Source: SYIM01 sp964581825
GTDB lineage: Bacteria > Pseudomonadota > Gammaproteobacteria > Burkholderiales > Burkholderiaceae_E
Assembly (NCBI GenBank): GCA_964581825.1
Contig: CAZORB010000069.1
Span: 1-22,012, forward strand
Direction: 5' to 3'
DNA length: 22,012 bases
This document shows, in pieces, positions 1 to 7,411 of this stretch. Each line of letters opens with the position of its first letter. The first letter of the stretch is position 1. The notes under the pieces are model-generated. The model made no database searches, was not told where the DNA came from, and was given only the letters and a program-made list of their open reading frames with translations. The position numbers and the translations under genes are program-made.

Positions 1-52
1 TGAAAACTGAGCGAGTTAGTTAAACAATCGCTTCTGCCCCGCCAGAACAAGA

Positions 53-82
53 CCTTCGAACCTGCCGAGCGGACTTCGAAGG
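53..82. repeat. Inverted repeat upstream of the toxin-antitoxin operon
   Basis: The arm CCTTCGAA (53-60) pairs perfectly with TTCGAAGG (75-82) across a 14-base loop. Each arm also contains the self-complementary TTCGAA. No T-run follows, so a rho-independent terminator is unlikely. I see no gene in 1-233: every frame is closed early by stops. The first 90 bases could be the tail of something cut off by the window edge, but nothing is recognisable. Confidence 0.35.
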
Positions 83-175
83 CGCCCTGAGCCCCGCACC
101 ACGCGCGGCTTTGCGTTGTAGGCTCCTGACTGAACCTGTGGCCGTCCATTCTGAAAGCCGTCTCAAACCTCGTGC

Positions 176-204
176 TTGTCGTGACATTGTCCGGACGCTA
201 TGAT
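176..204 (+). promoter_or_regulatory. Putative sigma-70 promoter with palindromic operator
   Basis: A -35-like TTGTCG (176-181) is followed after exactly 17 bases by TATGAT (199-204), five of six matches to the -10 consensus. The perfect 8-base palindrome GTCCGGAC (189-196) lies in the spacer. That is a natural place for the ribbon-helix-helix antitoxin encoded just downstream to repress its own operon. The motifs are visible; the operator role is inferred from how DUF1778/GNAT modules are generally autoregulated. Confidence 0.45.
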
Positions 205-233
205 GGGGTCAATCGAAATAAAAAAGGTGCCCC

Positions 234-518
234 ATGGCCACAGCCAACCCTTCCAAGTCCGAGCGGATTGATGTCCGCGCCAGCACACCGGTTAAGCAAT
301 TGCTTCAGGAAGCCGCACGCGTGGCGCACAAGAACGTGAGCGAGTTTTTGCTTGATGCAGGCATCACCGCAGCCAACCAAACGCTGGCTGACCGCACCCG
401 CTTCGAGCTGGGGGCTCAGCAGTGGAAAGCGTTTCAGGCAGCGCTTGATCGACCGGTTACGGCCAAGTCCAAGCCCAAGCTCAAGAAGCTTTTGTCTGAG
501 CCGGGGCGGCTTGGTTGA
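234..518 (+). CDS. DUF1778 ribbon-helix-helix antitoxin
   Basis: This 94-residue protein is the likely antitoxin of a type II toxin-antitoxin pair. Residues 9-50 fit the DUF1778 fold: a short beta strand (RIDVRAS) for operator contact, then two helices including the EAARVAHKNVSEFLLDAG segment. The C-terminal tail (FELGAQQWKAFQAALDRP, then KPKLKKLLSEPG) is the part that wraps around and blocks the partner acetyltransferase in this family. The ATG at 234 follows a modest AAGGTG Shine-Dalgarno and sits 30 bases after a -10-like box. Its stop codon overlaps the TTG start of the downstream gene, so the two are translationally coupled. Known family role: neutralise the GNAT toxin and, with it, repress the operon. 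Confidence 0.9.
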   Translation: MATANPSKSERIDVRASTPVKQLLQEAARVAHKNVSEFLLDAGITAANQTLADRTRFELGAQQWKAFQAALDRPVTAKSKPKLKKLLSEPGRLG

Positions 519-1024
519 GTTCAGGCACTTATGAACCAGTTCGCAAACTGGCCGGCTCGGATGCCGTCGAGTCCTTTGATTGTGGCCAAGCTGCACTTAA
601 CCAGTTTTTGCAGCGCTTTGCTCTGGTCAATCAAAAGTCAAACAGTGCCCAGACCTATGTGTGTTGCCACGGTGGGGTCGTGGTTGGCTTTTACAGCCTT
701 GCGGTTGGCAGTGCTGCCCCTGCAACCGCCGCGCCGCGGGTGATCAAAGGTATCCCCCAACACCCCGTGCCTGTCATGATTTTGGCAAGGCTGGCAGTGG
801 ATGTTCAGCACCAAGGGGTAGGCTTGGGCAAAGCCCTGCTCAAGAACGCTTTGCTGCGTACCGCTCAGGCTGCTGACATTGCAGGCATCCGAGCGCTGCT
901 GGTGCATGCCAAGGATGAAGCCGCCCGGCAGTGGTACCTCAACTGGGAATTTGAGCCCAGCCCGTCCGATCCGTTTCATCTCTTTCTGCTGATGAAGGAC
1001 CTTAAAGCCATGGTGTCTGGCTGA
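515..1024 (+). CDS. GNAT-family acetyltransferase toxin (TacT/AtaT-like)
   Basis: This 169-residue GNAT protein is the toxin partner of the DUF1778 antitoxin. Characterised toxins of this class (TacT, AtaT, KacT) acetylate the amino group of the amino acid on charged tRNAs and stop translation. The acetyl-CoA pyrophosphate loop is QGVGLG (100-105), and the family's catalytic tyrosine is Y141 in ARQWYLNWEF. The N-terminal DCGQAALNQFLQRFA segment and the C-terminal LFLLMKDL strand are also typical. I chose the TTG start at 515 because it overlaps the antitoxin stop in a TTGA arrangement and restores the usual N-terminus; no ATG further in gives a full domain. All motifs are intact, so the toxin is probably active. 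Which tRNA it targets cannot be read from sequence. Confidence 0.9.
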   Translation: MSSGTYEPVRKLAGSDAVESFDCGQAALNQFLQRFALVNQKSNSAQTYVCCHGGVVVGFYSLAVGSAAPATAAPRVIKGIPQHPVPVMILARLAVDVQHQGVGLGKALLKNALLRTAQAADIAGIRALLVHAKDEAARQWYLNWEFEPSPSDPFHLFLLMKDLKAMVSG

Positions 1025-1043
1025 GAAAATGCCCAAGCCAATC

Positions 1044-1063
1044 AGCGCGTGGCGCCACGCGCT
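1044..1063. repeat. Perfect 20-base palindrome downstream of the toxin gene
   Basis: The half-site AGCGCGTGGC (1044-1053) is followed immediately by its exact reverse complement (1054-1063). There is no loop and no T-run, so it fits an operator or a cruciform better than a classical terminator. Its last base is the first base of a TACAAT hexamer (1063-1068) that resembles a -10 box. A dimeric protein bound here would cover the spacer of such a promoter. No -35 consensus is visible at the right distance. Confidence 0.5.
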
Positions 1064-1306
1064 ACAATCGCAGAGGAACCGGTGGATCGATGCACCCACG
1101 ACCGTTCATCAACAGACATCTACGCGCACGTCGGTATTGATGTACTATCAGTGCGCTGACACGTACAGGACCCTTCGTCCTTAGGCCTTTCTTCCCGCTC
1201 CAGTGTTCTGCTGGCGGTCGAGTCGAACTCCCTTTTTTGAAGATCCTCTTGGCGTTTCTTCGCTAAGCGCAGCTTTTGTGCTTGGCAATTTTGAAAGGAA
1301 ATCGAC
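1064..1306 (+). promoter_or_regulatory. Long leader of the cold-shock gene
   Basis: About 240 bases between the toxin gene and the cold-shock gene hold no credible ORF. If transcription starts near the TACAAT box (1063-1068), the cold-shock mRNA would have a 5' leader of more than 200 bases. Long structured leaders are established for cspA-type genes, where refolding in the cold improves translation. A small hairpin (AGGAC 1167-1171 pairing with GTCCT 1177-1181) is visible. The ribosome-binding site GAAAGGA (1293-1299) is strong. The leader role is inferred. Confidence 0.35.
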
Positions 1307-1519
1307 ATGACTACCGAAACTGGCACTGTGAAATGGTTCAACGAGGGCAAAGGCTTTGGCTTCATCGCCCCTGACAGCGGTGGCAAAGACCTCTTTGCAC
1401 ACTTCAAGGAAATTCAGGGCGGCGGTTTTAGAACGCTGGCCGAGAATCAGCGCGTGCAGTTTGAGGTGACCCAGGGGCAGAAAGGTCCTCAGGCATCCAA
1501 CATCCGCTCGCTATCGTAA
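1307..1519 (+). CDS. cspA: Cold-shock domain protein, CspA family
   Basis: This 70-residue protein is a single complete cold-shock domain. RNP1 is KGFGFI (15-20) and RNP2 is DLFAHF (28-33), with the usual surrounding aromatics (W10, F11, F17, F19, F30, F33). The family binds single-stranded nucleic acid and acts as an RNA chaperone or antiterminator in the cytoplasm. The GGFRTLAENQRV and KGPQASNI segments are typical of Burkholderiales paralogues. The start is well supported by GAAAGGA about seven bases upstream. It stands alone between a long leader and a strong terminator, so it is probably a monocistronic unit. Such genomes carry several csp paralogues, so the symbol names the family, not necessarily the cold-inducible member. 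Confidence 0.95.
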   Translation: MTTETGTVKWFNEGKGFGFIAPDSGGKDLFAHFKEIQGGGFRTLAENQRVQFEVTQGQKGPQASNIRSLS

Positions 1520-1535
1520 ATCGTGGATGAGTCCT

Positions 1536-1560
1536 GAAGGTCGAGTATTCCACGACCTTC
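1536..1560 (+). terminator. Hairpin just after the cold-shock gene
   Basis: GAAGGTCG (1536-1543) pairs perfectly with CGACCTTC (1553-1560) around a nine-base loop, starting 17 bases after the csp stop codon. It has no T-run and lies just before the classical terminator. It may protect the 3' end of the csp mRNA or form part of a tandem structure. Confidence 0.4.
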
Positions 1561-1569
1561 ACAGACGAG

Positions 1570-1595
1570 AGCGCGGCGCAGCCGCGCTTTTTTTT
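1570..1595 (+). terminator. Rho-independent terminator of the cold-shock gene
   Basis: A GC-only stem GCGCGGC (1571-1577) and GCCGCGC (1581-1587) closes a three-base loop. An outer A-T pair (1570 and 1588) extends it, and eight consecutive T residues (1588-1595) follow. This is a textbook intrinsic terminator on the plus strand, about 50 bases after the csp stop, separating it from the protease gene. Confidence 0.92.
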
Positions 1596-1705
1596 GACCC
1601 GCTCTTCTCTCATCCAGGTTCAAGTAGGCCCGTTTATGCCAACCGCATACGCGTGACTTGAATCGATCGCTATAGACCTTCCCCGCTTCTATCTAAAGGG
1701 CTCAT

Positions 1706-2719
1706 TTGAAAAACCTGCAGGAAGCAACCGAGCGAATTTGTGAGCTCAAGGGGAACTTGATCGCCCTCGATGCTTCGGTTCCAGCGTTGGTCAGAGCGCT
1801 ACCGAACGCTGCTCGAATCCGTCTGTCTGAAACATTCGATGCACATTCTGAAGCTGCCCGAACAGTGCTTCTTAACGGTGACATTTCGGATTTAGTTCTG
1901 GAGGCGTTTGAGCGTGATGTCCTGCGAAACCGCAAACTTATTCAGAGCGTAGTTGGCGCAGGTATCACCTCGACGCCCAAAGCGGTCATCGATGACTTGC
2001 TGCTAGCCACGACTTCCATCAAGACATTTGCCACCAACGGCTCGTCGACAAACGCAACTGGATTTTTCTTCCGGCGTAGTGGCAAGCTGTTCCTTGTAAG
2101 TAGCCGTCATGTATTTATTGATGTTGCAAGCGCTCATTTCCCGGATCGCATAGAGATCGGGCTGCACACCGACAGGCAAGACCTGACTCGACATCGCGTC
2201 ATCTCGACACCGCTATATGCTCAGGGCATCGCGCGCTGGCGAGAAGCCTCGGACAGCGCAGGTACCGTTGATATTGGTGCGCTGCAGATCATGGACAATG
2301 ACTTGCCAGCCGACACCGTTATCGAGGCCTTCGAGCCACGACACCTTCAGATGAACGAGCAGGAAGTGGTAATTGGCGATGCACTGACCATCGTCGGTTA
2401 TCCGCTCGGCTTTCACGATACGGTCCATCACCTGGCAGTCGCGCGTAATGCGACAGTGGCTTCAGCGTATGGCGTGCGCTTTCAGCAGCAAGGGTACTTT
2501 CTCACCGATGCGCGCATGCACCGGGGAAGCAGTGGCTCGCCCGTTGTTCGAAGACAGCCTTGCTCGAGTTCCGCCTCGTCTTCCTTGCCGTGGCAATTAC
2601 TAGGAGTGCATTCCACGCGCATGGACATGACTTCCCGGGACGAGACTCTCGACGAATCGCTCGGCCTGAATTGCGCGTGGTATGCAGACGTTTTAGAGAC
2701 AATTACTGCTGACGGCTGA
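1706..2719 (+). CDS. Trypsin-like serine protease with unknown N-terminal domain
   Basis: This 337-residue protein has a chymotrypsin/trypsin-fold peptidase domain from about residue 105 to the C-terminus. The likely triad is H135 (VSSRHVF), D189 (GTVDIGAL) and S276 (HRGSSGSPVV). The preceding TGFFF strand and the VGYPLGF segment also match HtrA-like trypsin folds. There is no signal peptide or membrane segment, and no PDZ domain follows, so it is neither a secreted protease nor DegP. Residues 1-100 look helical and match nothing I know. The TTG start at 1706 is preceded by AAAGG about six bases away; the next ATG in frame lies inside the protease domain. It is flanked by the csp terminator and a convergent flavoprotein gene, so it is probably transcribed alone. 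Substrate and role are unknown; a stress or defence role would be speculation. Confidence 0.82.
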   Translation: MKNLQEATERICELKGNLIALDASVPALVRALPNAARIRLSETFDAHSEAARTVLLNGDISDLVLEAFERDVLRNRKLIQSVVGAGITSTPKAVIDDLLLATTSIKTFATNGSSTNATGFFFRRSGKLFLVSSRHVFIDVASAHFPDRIEIGLHTDRQDLTRHRVISTPLYAQGIARWREASDSAGTVDIGALQIMDNDLPADTVIEAFEPRHLQMNEQEVVIGDALTIVGYPLGFHDTVHHLAVARNATVASAYGVRFQQQGYFLTDARMHRGSSGSPVVRRQPCSSSASSSLPWQLLGVHSTRMDMTSRDETLDESLGLNCAWYADVLETITADG

Positions 2720-2766
2720 GACCCAGGTGTGTTGCCCTACTGGGGCGCCACTCACGGTTGATCAAC

Positions 2767-4173
2767 CTATCTGCCGCGAAGGACGAGCGTTGCTGCCGCC
2801 TCGCCCGCCAACCGGCCGGTGCTGGTCGCCATCAGAAGTCCCGAGCCTGACATATACCCCCAGTCGGCGGGTCCCGATAAGCCACGGGCGGCCCCACCAC
2901 CAGCAAAAAGATTGGGCATGGCACTGCCGTCAGACCGCAGCACGCGCATCTCCTTATCGATCTCAAGGCCTCCCTGCGTATGCGTCAGGGCGCCAACGAT
3001 CTTGCACACATAGTACGGCGCAGACAGCATGGGCTTGCGGGTGAAATCACGACCGAGTGGGTCCGATCGGGTTCCCGCGGCGAAGGCGGCGACCTCCGCA
3101 AACGTCTCGAGGAGGGCAGAGACCTCACACCCGACGACCGCAGCGATTGCTTCCACGGACTCGCAACGTTTGACACAGCCTGACTCGACGGCCTTGACAT
3201 GGCTCTCCTGGCGATACGCGATCGTCTCGCCCCGCTGATCCCATATTGCCCAGGCAACTTTCCCGGGCTGCCGATGAACATGCAGAGCCTGCTCGGAGTA
3301 GCCAGAGTTCTCGTTGGAAAAACGCCGCCCTGATGAATTTACGTGGAAGCCGCCCTCGGTGACCGTGGGCCAGCTCAGGTGAACTGCGGCGGGCCAGGCA
3401 ACCGCCCCGTGTCCTTGAAACGAGCCCATGTCGCGAACCGACGCGCCAAGTGCTTCGCCCCAACGTACAGCGTCGCCCTGGTTGCCGACGTGCCCTTCAT
3501 AGAACAGGTCTACGGCCTCGGGGATATAGCGCTGCAGCATCTCTCGGCTACCGCCGTAGCCGTTACACGCAAGGATGAGCGCATCGCAGCCGATTTCCTC
3601 GAGACTACCGTCGGGGCGGCGAACGCGAACTCCGTGGATGCGCTGCTCGCTGTCGGCAAACAGATCAGTGACCTGTGCCGACGTTGCGATCGGTACGCCC
3701 TCACGGTCAACCGCTGCGAGCAGCGCGGAGTGAAGCTCCTCGCCTAAGCGTCGCGGCGTCGCGTGCATATGCGGGCGGCTGTGCCCCGGGTATTGGAAGT
3801 CGAGTATGGGTGTCAGAGGGATCTTGTGCCGCTCAATTAACCACTCGACAGTGCGCCCAGACTCATCGGCCATGACGCGTGCGATTTCATGATTGCACTC
3901 CCCATGCGCCTTGTTGAGGATGTCCTGGTAGAGAAAGTCAGGCGTATCGTCCATGAGGCCTGCTGCGCGCTGATAACGTGTTCCAGCGGCGGGTATCTGC
4001 CCGCCAGATAGAGCGGTACTTCCAGAGGGTCTGGCATCACGCTCGAGGATCAGGACCTCGGCTCCGCGTTCGCTTGCGGCTAGCCCGGCGATCGTACCGC
4101 AGGCGCCTGCGCCAACAATAAGGATCTGCACGCGCGAGGCAAATGACTTTCCTTCAGATGATTCTATGGACAT
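2767..4173 (-). CDS. FAD-dependent dehydrogenase, fumarate reductase flavoprotein-like (copy 1)
   Basis: This 468-residue protein belongs to the FAD-binding family of fumarate reductase, urocanate reductase and 3-ketosteroid delta1-dehydrogenase flavoproteins. These oxidise or reduce a C-C bond next to a carbonyl or carboxylate. The N-terminal dinucleotide fold is GAGACG (21-26) with the ribose-binding acid in LERD. GSTALSGG follows the FAD site, and GALTHTQGGL near residues 394-403 carries the family's substrate-side histidine (H398). There is no signal peptide, heme domain or Fe-S motif, so it is a soluble one-domain enzyme. It is the last gene behind dctM (61-base gap, same strand) and so probably acts on the acid taken up by that TRAP system. 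The flavoprotein at 19346 is a same-length relative. Substrate unknown. Confidence 0.87.
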   Translation of the reverse strand: MSIESSEGKSFASRVQILIVGAGACGTIAGLAASERGAEVLILERDARPSGSTALSGGQIPAAGTRYQRAAGLMDDTPDFLYQDILNKAHGECNHEIARVMADESGRTVEWLIERHKIPLTPILDFQYPGHSRPHMHATPRRLGEELHSALLAAVDREGVPIATSAQVTDLFADSEQRIHGVRVRRPDGSLEEIGCDALILACNGYGGSREMLQRYIPEAVDLFYEGHVGNQGDAVRWGEALGASVRDMGSFQGHGAVAWPAAVHLSWPTVTEGGFHVNSSGRRFSNENSGYSEQALHVHRQPGKVAWAIWDQRGETIAYRQESHVKAVESGCVKRCESVEAIAAVVGCEVSALLETFAEVAAFAAGTRSDPLGRDFTRKPMLSAPYYVCKIVGALTHTQGGLEIDKEMRVLRSDGSAMPNLFAGGGAARGLSGPADWGYMSGSGLLMATSTGRLAGEAAATLVLRGR

Positions 4174-4234
4174 GGGAACAGATCCTGAGAAAAAAGGGTC
4201 GCAGGTTCGGACGGTTCGCTACCGCCACTGACGG

Positions 4235-5557
4235 TCAGCCCGGCGACATCAGATTGGGTAGCCAGGTGATCATTTCGGGGAACATTACGTAGAGGCCCAG
4301 GGACAAAAAGTCCAGCAGGATGAACGGCGTCACGCCTGCGAATACCTGCCCGAGTGTTACCGGTATAGGTGAAGAACTCTTCACCACAAATACATTGAGA
4401 CCTACAGGAGGGGTGAGTACCCCGATCTCAGCAAGCTTGACCGACACAACCCCGAGCCAAATTGGATCGAATCCGGCTTCTTTCATGACCGGAAACATGA
4501 TGGGCAAAGTCATCACCATGATGGCTATTGGCTCGATGAAGCAGCCCAGGATGAGGAACAGTGCAATGAAGCCGAGCAGGTACAGGTATTTGGAGCCTCC
4601 CAGTGACAAGATACCTTTGGAAATTGTGGTGACCAACCCCGAGTAGGTAAGAAAGCGCGCGAACAAAATGCCGCCGATGACGATGATGAAAATCACCGAA
4701 GTCGTGATTGCAGCCTCCTTAAGAACCTCAGCCATGGTCTTTGTAGTGATCTTCCTTTTTGAGAGGGCAATCACAAATGCGCCAAAGGCACCAACCGCTC
4801 CGGCATAGGTCGCAGGAAAATACCCGCCATAAATGCCGCCCACGATCAAAACGAATAGGATCAAAATGCCCCAGACGCCGCGCAGGGATTCGAAGCGCTG
4901 TGCCCAGGTGAATTGCAGATTGGCAAGCGGCGCAATATCGGGGCGAAGCCGCGCGACAACGTAGATGCCGGTGCAGTAGATCACCGCGGTGAGGATTCCC
5001 GGGATGATCCCGGCGATCAGGAGTTTGCCTATCGATTGCTCGGTGATGACCGCATAAACCACCATCAGGATGCTAGGCGGAATCAGGGCTGCAAGCGTGC
5101 CCGCCGCAGCGATGCAGCCCGCATTGAGACGTACGTCGTAGCCGAATCGCGCCATTTCGGGCATTGCCATGCGCGTAAATACGGCAGCATTGACGATCGT
5201 TGAACCCGATGCGGCACCAAATGCAGCCGACGACATGACTGTTGCCATGGCCAGGCCGCCGCGCAAGGTACCAAGCCAAACATAGGCCATTCGAAACAAC
5301 TCGGTGGTGATGCCCGAGACCGTCGCAAAAGACCCCATCAGGATGAATAAGGGGATTACCGCAAGCGCGAAGGAGTTAGTCGTGCCGAAGGGGATCGCTG
5401 TCAGTTGCGCGAATGCCGCGTCTGGTCCTACAGACAGAAAAATACCCACAAACCCCGCCAGACCGAGCGCAACGCCTATGTGCGCTCCCATCATCAGCGA
5501 GAGTAGTAGGCCACTGACAACGATATAGCCGGTTACTTCAGGAGAGAACGTGGCCAT
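4235..5557 (-). CDS. dctM: TRAP transporter large permease, DctM type
   Basis: This 440-residue integral membrane protein is the ion-coupled transport subunit of a tripartite ATP-independent periplasmic (TRAP) transporter. Hydrophobic segments run through almost the whole length. Family segments visible include FGAASGSTIVNAAVFT, GCIAAAGTLAALIPPS, the VGGIYGGYFPATYAG stretch, and LKLAEIG-like text followed by TPPVGLNVFVVK. The length is normal for DctM. The start has an AGGAT Shine-Dalgarno eight bases upstream. It lies 38 bases after dctQ and before the flavoprotein gene, in the usual P-Q-M order. Known role: sodium-driven uptake of a solute, usually a carboxylate, delivered by the periplasmic binding protein. 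Confidence 0.95.
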   Translation of the reverse strand: MATFSPEVTGYIVVSGLLLSLMMGAHIGVALGLAGFVGIFLSVGPDAAFAQLTAIPFGTTNSFALAVIPLFILMGSFATVSGITTELFRMAYVWLGTLRGGLAMATVMSSAAFGAASGSTIVNAAVFTRMAMPEMARFGYDVRLNAGCIAAAGTLAALIPPSILMVVYAVITEQSIGKLLIAGIIPGILTAVIYCTGIYVVARLRPDIAPLANLQFTWAQRFESLRGVWGILILFVLIVGGIYGGYFPATYAGAVGAFGAFVIALSKRKITTKTMAEVLKEAAITTSVIFIIVIGGILFARFLTYSGLVTTISKGILSLGGSKYLYLLGFIALFLILGCFIEPIAIMVMTLPIMFPVMKEAGFDPIWLGVVSVKLAEIGVLTPPVGLNVFVVKSSSPIPVTLGQVFAGVTPFILLDFLSLGLYVMFPEMITWLPNLMSPG

Positions 5558-5595
5558 GCGGCGATCCTGCGGCAGTCAAAACCGCACAAGGGGAG

Positions 5596-6132
5596 TTATT
5601 GGAATCCCTGACCTTCAGGAGTAGGGCCAGGCTGTGCCGCGTGACCGTGTATCGCGCGTGCGAGGTCGTTCGCGATGTCGATGACGAGCTGCAGGAGCAG
5701 GAGCGCCGTCCCGACGGCGAGCAGCATGCGCGCTGGAAATAGCGGGAAGCGGATGGTGCCCATCGTCGCTTCAGAGATACCCCAGCTGTAGATCGCCTCC
5801 TGGATGCCAAGCCAACAGAGCAGGCCGAAGTAGATCAGCGCGATCAGGTGGGTAAAGGCGTCGAGCAGCGCGCGGGCGCGGGGTGCAAAGAGGTTATAGA
5901 AGATCTCAACCCGAATGTGACCGCGCTTGGATTGCGTGTAAGCGAGAGCGCCGAAAACGACCAACACCATGTTGCTCTCGGTGAACTCGAGCGTGCCGGG
6001 AACTGGGTAATCAAGAAACTTGGTGCCGATCACGTCGGCAAACCCCAGCACCATCGAAAGGACCAGACCCACCGCACCTAGCAGCAACAGCGTGAGCGCT
6101 ACTGCCTGGATTGACTCGCCGAATCGCTTCAT
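5596..6132 (-). CDS. dctQ: TRAP transporter small permease, DctQ type
   Basis: This 178-residue protein has four hydrophobic segments, at roughly 9-33, 50-66, 92-113 and 132-152, as expected for the DctQ subunit that pairs with DctM. The SKRGHIRVE segment after the second helix is the characteristic DctQ loop. The protein is short, with a basic and polar C-terminal tail. The ATG at 6132 has no clear Shine-Dalgarno, as the upstream stretch is rich in CCACC, so translation may be weaker than that of dctP, or coupled to it. A strong stem-loop separates it from dctP. Family role: membrane partner needed for assembly and stability of the large permease. Confidence 0.93.
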   Translation of the reverse strand: MKRFGESIQAVALTLLLLGAVGLVLSMVLGFADVIGTKFLDYPVPGTLEFTESNMVLVVFGALAYTQSKRGHIRVEIFYNLFAPRARALLDAFTHLIALIYFGLLCWLGIQEAIYSWGISEATMGTIRFPLFPARMLLAVGTALLLLQLVIDIANDLARAIHGHAAQPGPTPEGQGFQ

Positions 6133-6165
6133 GGGGTGGTGGTTGGGCTGCTGGTTGGGGTTCAG

Positions 6166-6189
6166 GCGCCGCCGACAGGTCGGCGGCGC
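6166..6189 (-). promoter_or_regulatory. Strong stem-loop between dctP and dctQ
   Basis: An 11-base perfect stem (6166-6176 with 6179-6189, all but two pairs G-C) closes over two bases, or ten pairs over a four-base loop. It lies 17 bases after the dctP stop on the transcribed strand and ends 33 bases before the dctQ start. No U-run follows on the minus strand, so it is not a full terminator. Such hairpins behind a binding-protein gene are known to protect the upstream mRNA, so that periplasmic protein is made in excess over the permease. The structure is directly visible; the function is inferred. Confidence 0.7.
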
Positions 6190-6206
6190 TGTCGTTGCAT
6201 CGACGA

Positions 6207-7238
6207 TCAGTTACGGATCAGCTCGCGCCAACGGGCGACAACCTTACGAGGCGTTTCCGCGTCGCCAGTCGCAGCGGCGGTCGCTTTTTCCCACTCGGCA
6301 AGGAAGTCTGGGGCCGTGGAGCGCCACTTTGCGAGCTCCGGTGCCGAGAAGGGGATGATGTTGCCGCCCTGTGCGCGGATGTTGGCGACAGCCTTGGCCT
6401 CGAAATCAGTCACCCAGTTCATGTAGGCGCGCTGTGTGGCCTTGCCTTCCTCCATGAAGATTTTCTGGATGTCGGCCGGAAGCTTAGCCCAGGTGCGCTT
6501 GCTGATGGTGATGTTATGGCCAGAGATTGCCATCACCGGACCGCAATGATTCTTCGCAACTTCGTTGAGCTTGAGCGACTGAATATTGCCCGGGTTGATG
6601 AACGAATAGTCCAGATTGCCAGACTTGAGCGCTTCATACACACCGACTGGAGGAACCGTGACGGGTACTGCGCCAACTGCGGTGAAAGCCTTCGGAATGT
6701 CAGCGCCGAAGCTCCTGGCCTTCTTGCCCTTGAGGTCAGCGATTGCTGCGCATGCGGGTGAAGAGCCGCTCAGGTAGTACTCGCCCAGGGGCTGCTGGAA
6801 GAGCCACACGACCCCGATCTTATCCATTTCAGCTCGGTAGGCTGGGAACTCCTCGACAACCTTTTCAAGGACTTCGATAACCTGCTTGGTATCTTTGAAG
6901 ACCAGCGGCGTTTGAAAGGCGCGCCAGTAGCGCAGCTGGTCTGGGTTGTAACCGGGCGCTGTCGCCGTCATGTCGATGCCGCCCCGCGCGGTCAGCATCA
7001 GCAACTCGGTACCTTTTCCGAGACCCTCGGCGAAGGTGATATCGATCTTGACCTGACCGTTCGTACGCTTTTCGATGTTCGCCGCGAAGTCTTTTTCAAG
7101 CTGCAGGAAAGGACCGTCGGGAAGATAATGGCCCCAGCGTAACTGGAACTTTGCCTGGGCGGAGGCTGCTCCCGCGATGGTCAGGCCAATCAAAGCTGCG
7201 ATAGACGACTTCAAGAGACTGCTGGGACGGCGTTTCAT
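6207..7238 (-). CDS. dctP: TRAP transporter periplasmic binding protein, DctP type
   Basis: This 343-residue periplasmic solute-binding protein starts the TRAP operon. The N-terminus MKRRPSSLLK followed by a hydrophobic core and AGAASA-QA is a Sec signal peptide with cleavage near residue 27. The mature protein begins with FQLRWGHYLPDG, the first strand of DctP proteins. R175 in LKGKKARSFG is at the place of the family's carboxylate-binding arginine, and VPPVGVYEALKSGNLDYSF is the usual hinge segment. I chose the ATG at 7238 over one 57 bases upstream because CAGGAG lies just before it and because the signal peptide begins there. Ligand is probably an organic acid; the identity is not deducible. 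It is divergent from the dehydrogenase at 7412. Confidence 0.95.
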   Translation of the reverse strand: MKRRPSSLLKSSIAALIGLTIAGAASAQAKFQLRWGHYLPDGPFLQLEKDFAANIEKRTNGQVKIDITFAEGLGKGTELLMLTARGGIDMTATAPGYNPDQLRYWRAFQTPLVFKDTKQVIEVLEKVVEEFPAYRAEMDKIGVVWLFQQPLGEYYLSGSSPACAAIADLKGKKARSFGADIPKAFTAVGAVPVTVPPVGVYEALKSGNLDYSFINPGNIQSLKLNEVAKNHCGPVMAISGHNITISKRTWAKLPADIQKIFMEEGKATQRAYMNWVTDFEAKAVANIRAQGGNIIPFSAPELAKWRSTAPDFLAEWEKATAAATGDAETPRKVVARWRELIRN

Positions 7239-7276
7239 TTGAAACTCCTGTTTGTTGGAACTTGTTGATGGCGTGC

Positions 7277-7305
7277 AATCTCGCCGCGACGGCACAAAAT
7301 GTCAA
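7277..7305 (-). promoter_or_regulatory. Possible promoter of the TRAP operon
   Basis: On the minus strand a perfect TTGACA (7305 to 7300) is followed after 17 bases by GAGATT (7282 to 7277), only three of six matches to the -10 consensus. It is placed about 40 bases before the dctP start, within the 173-base divergent region. A perfect -35 with a poor -10 could indicate a regulated promoter. No regulator gene is encoded nearby. Confidence 0.3.
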
Positions 7306-7411
7306 GGTCATACTCAATCACCTATGTGTTAAAAGCGATGCGCGCTGATTCGGTACCGCGTCGTCCCCGAGCCCAGGCGCTAACCATCAAGTCCAAGGAG
7401 CAGCTTTCGCG

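Noticed and set aside
638..1099. 153-codon ORF antisense to the GNAT toxin
   Set aside because: It is a shadow of a clear toxin gene, and its composition is not protein-like.
1120..1407. Minus-strand ORF across the cold-shock leader
   Set aside because: It overlaps the cold-shock gene antisense and has no domain or ribosome-binding site; the leader explanation is better.
2767..4173. Tricarballylate dehydrogenase (TcuA) as a specific name for the first flavoprotein
   Set aside because: Length is similar and the neighbourhood suggests tricarboxylates, but the diagnostic sequence blocks do not match what I recall of TcuA, so only the family is given.
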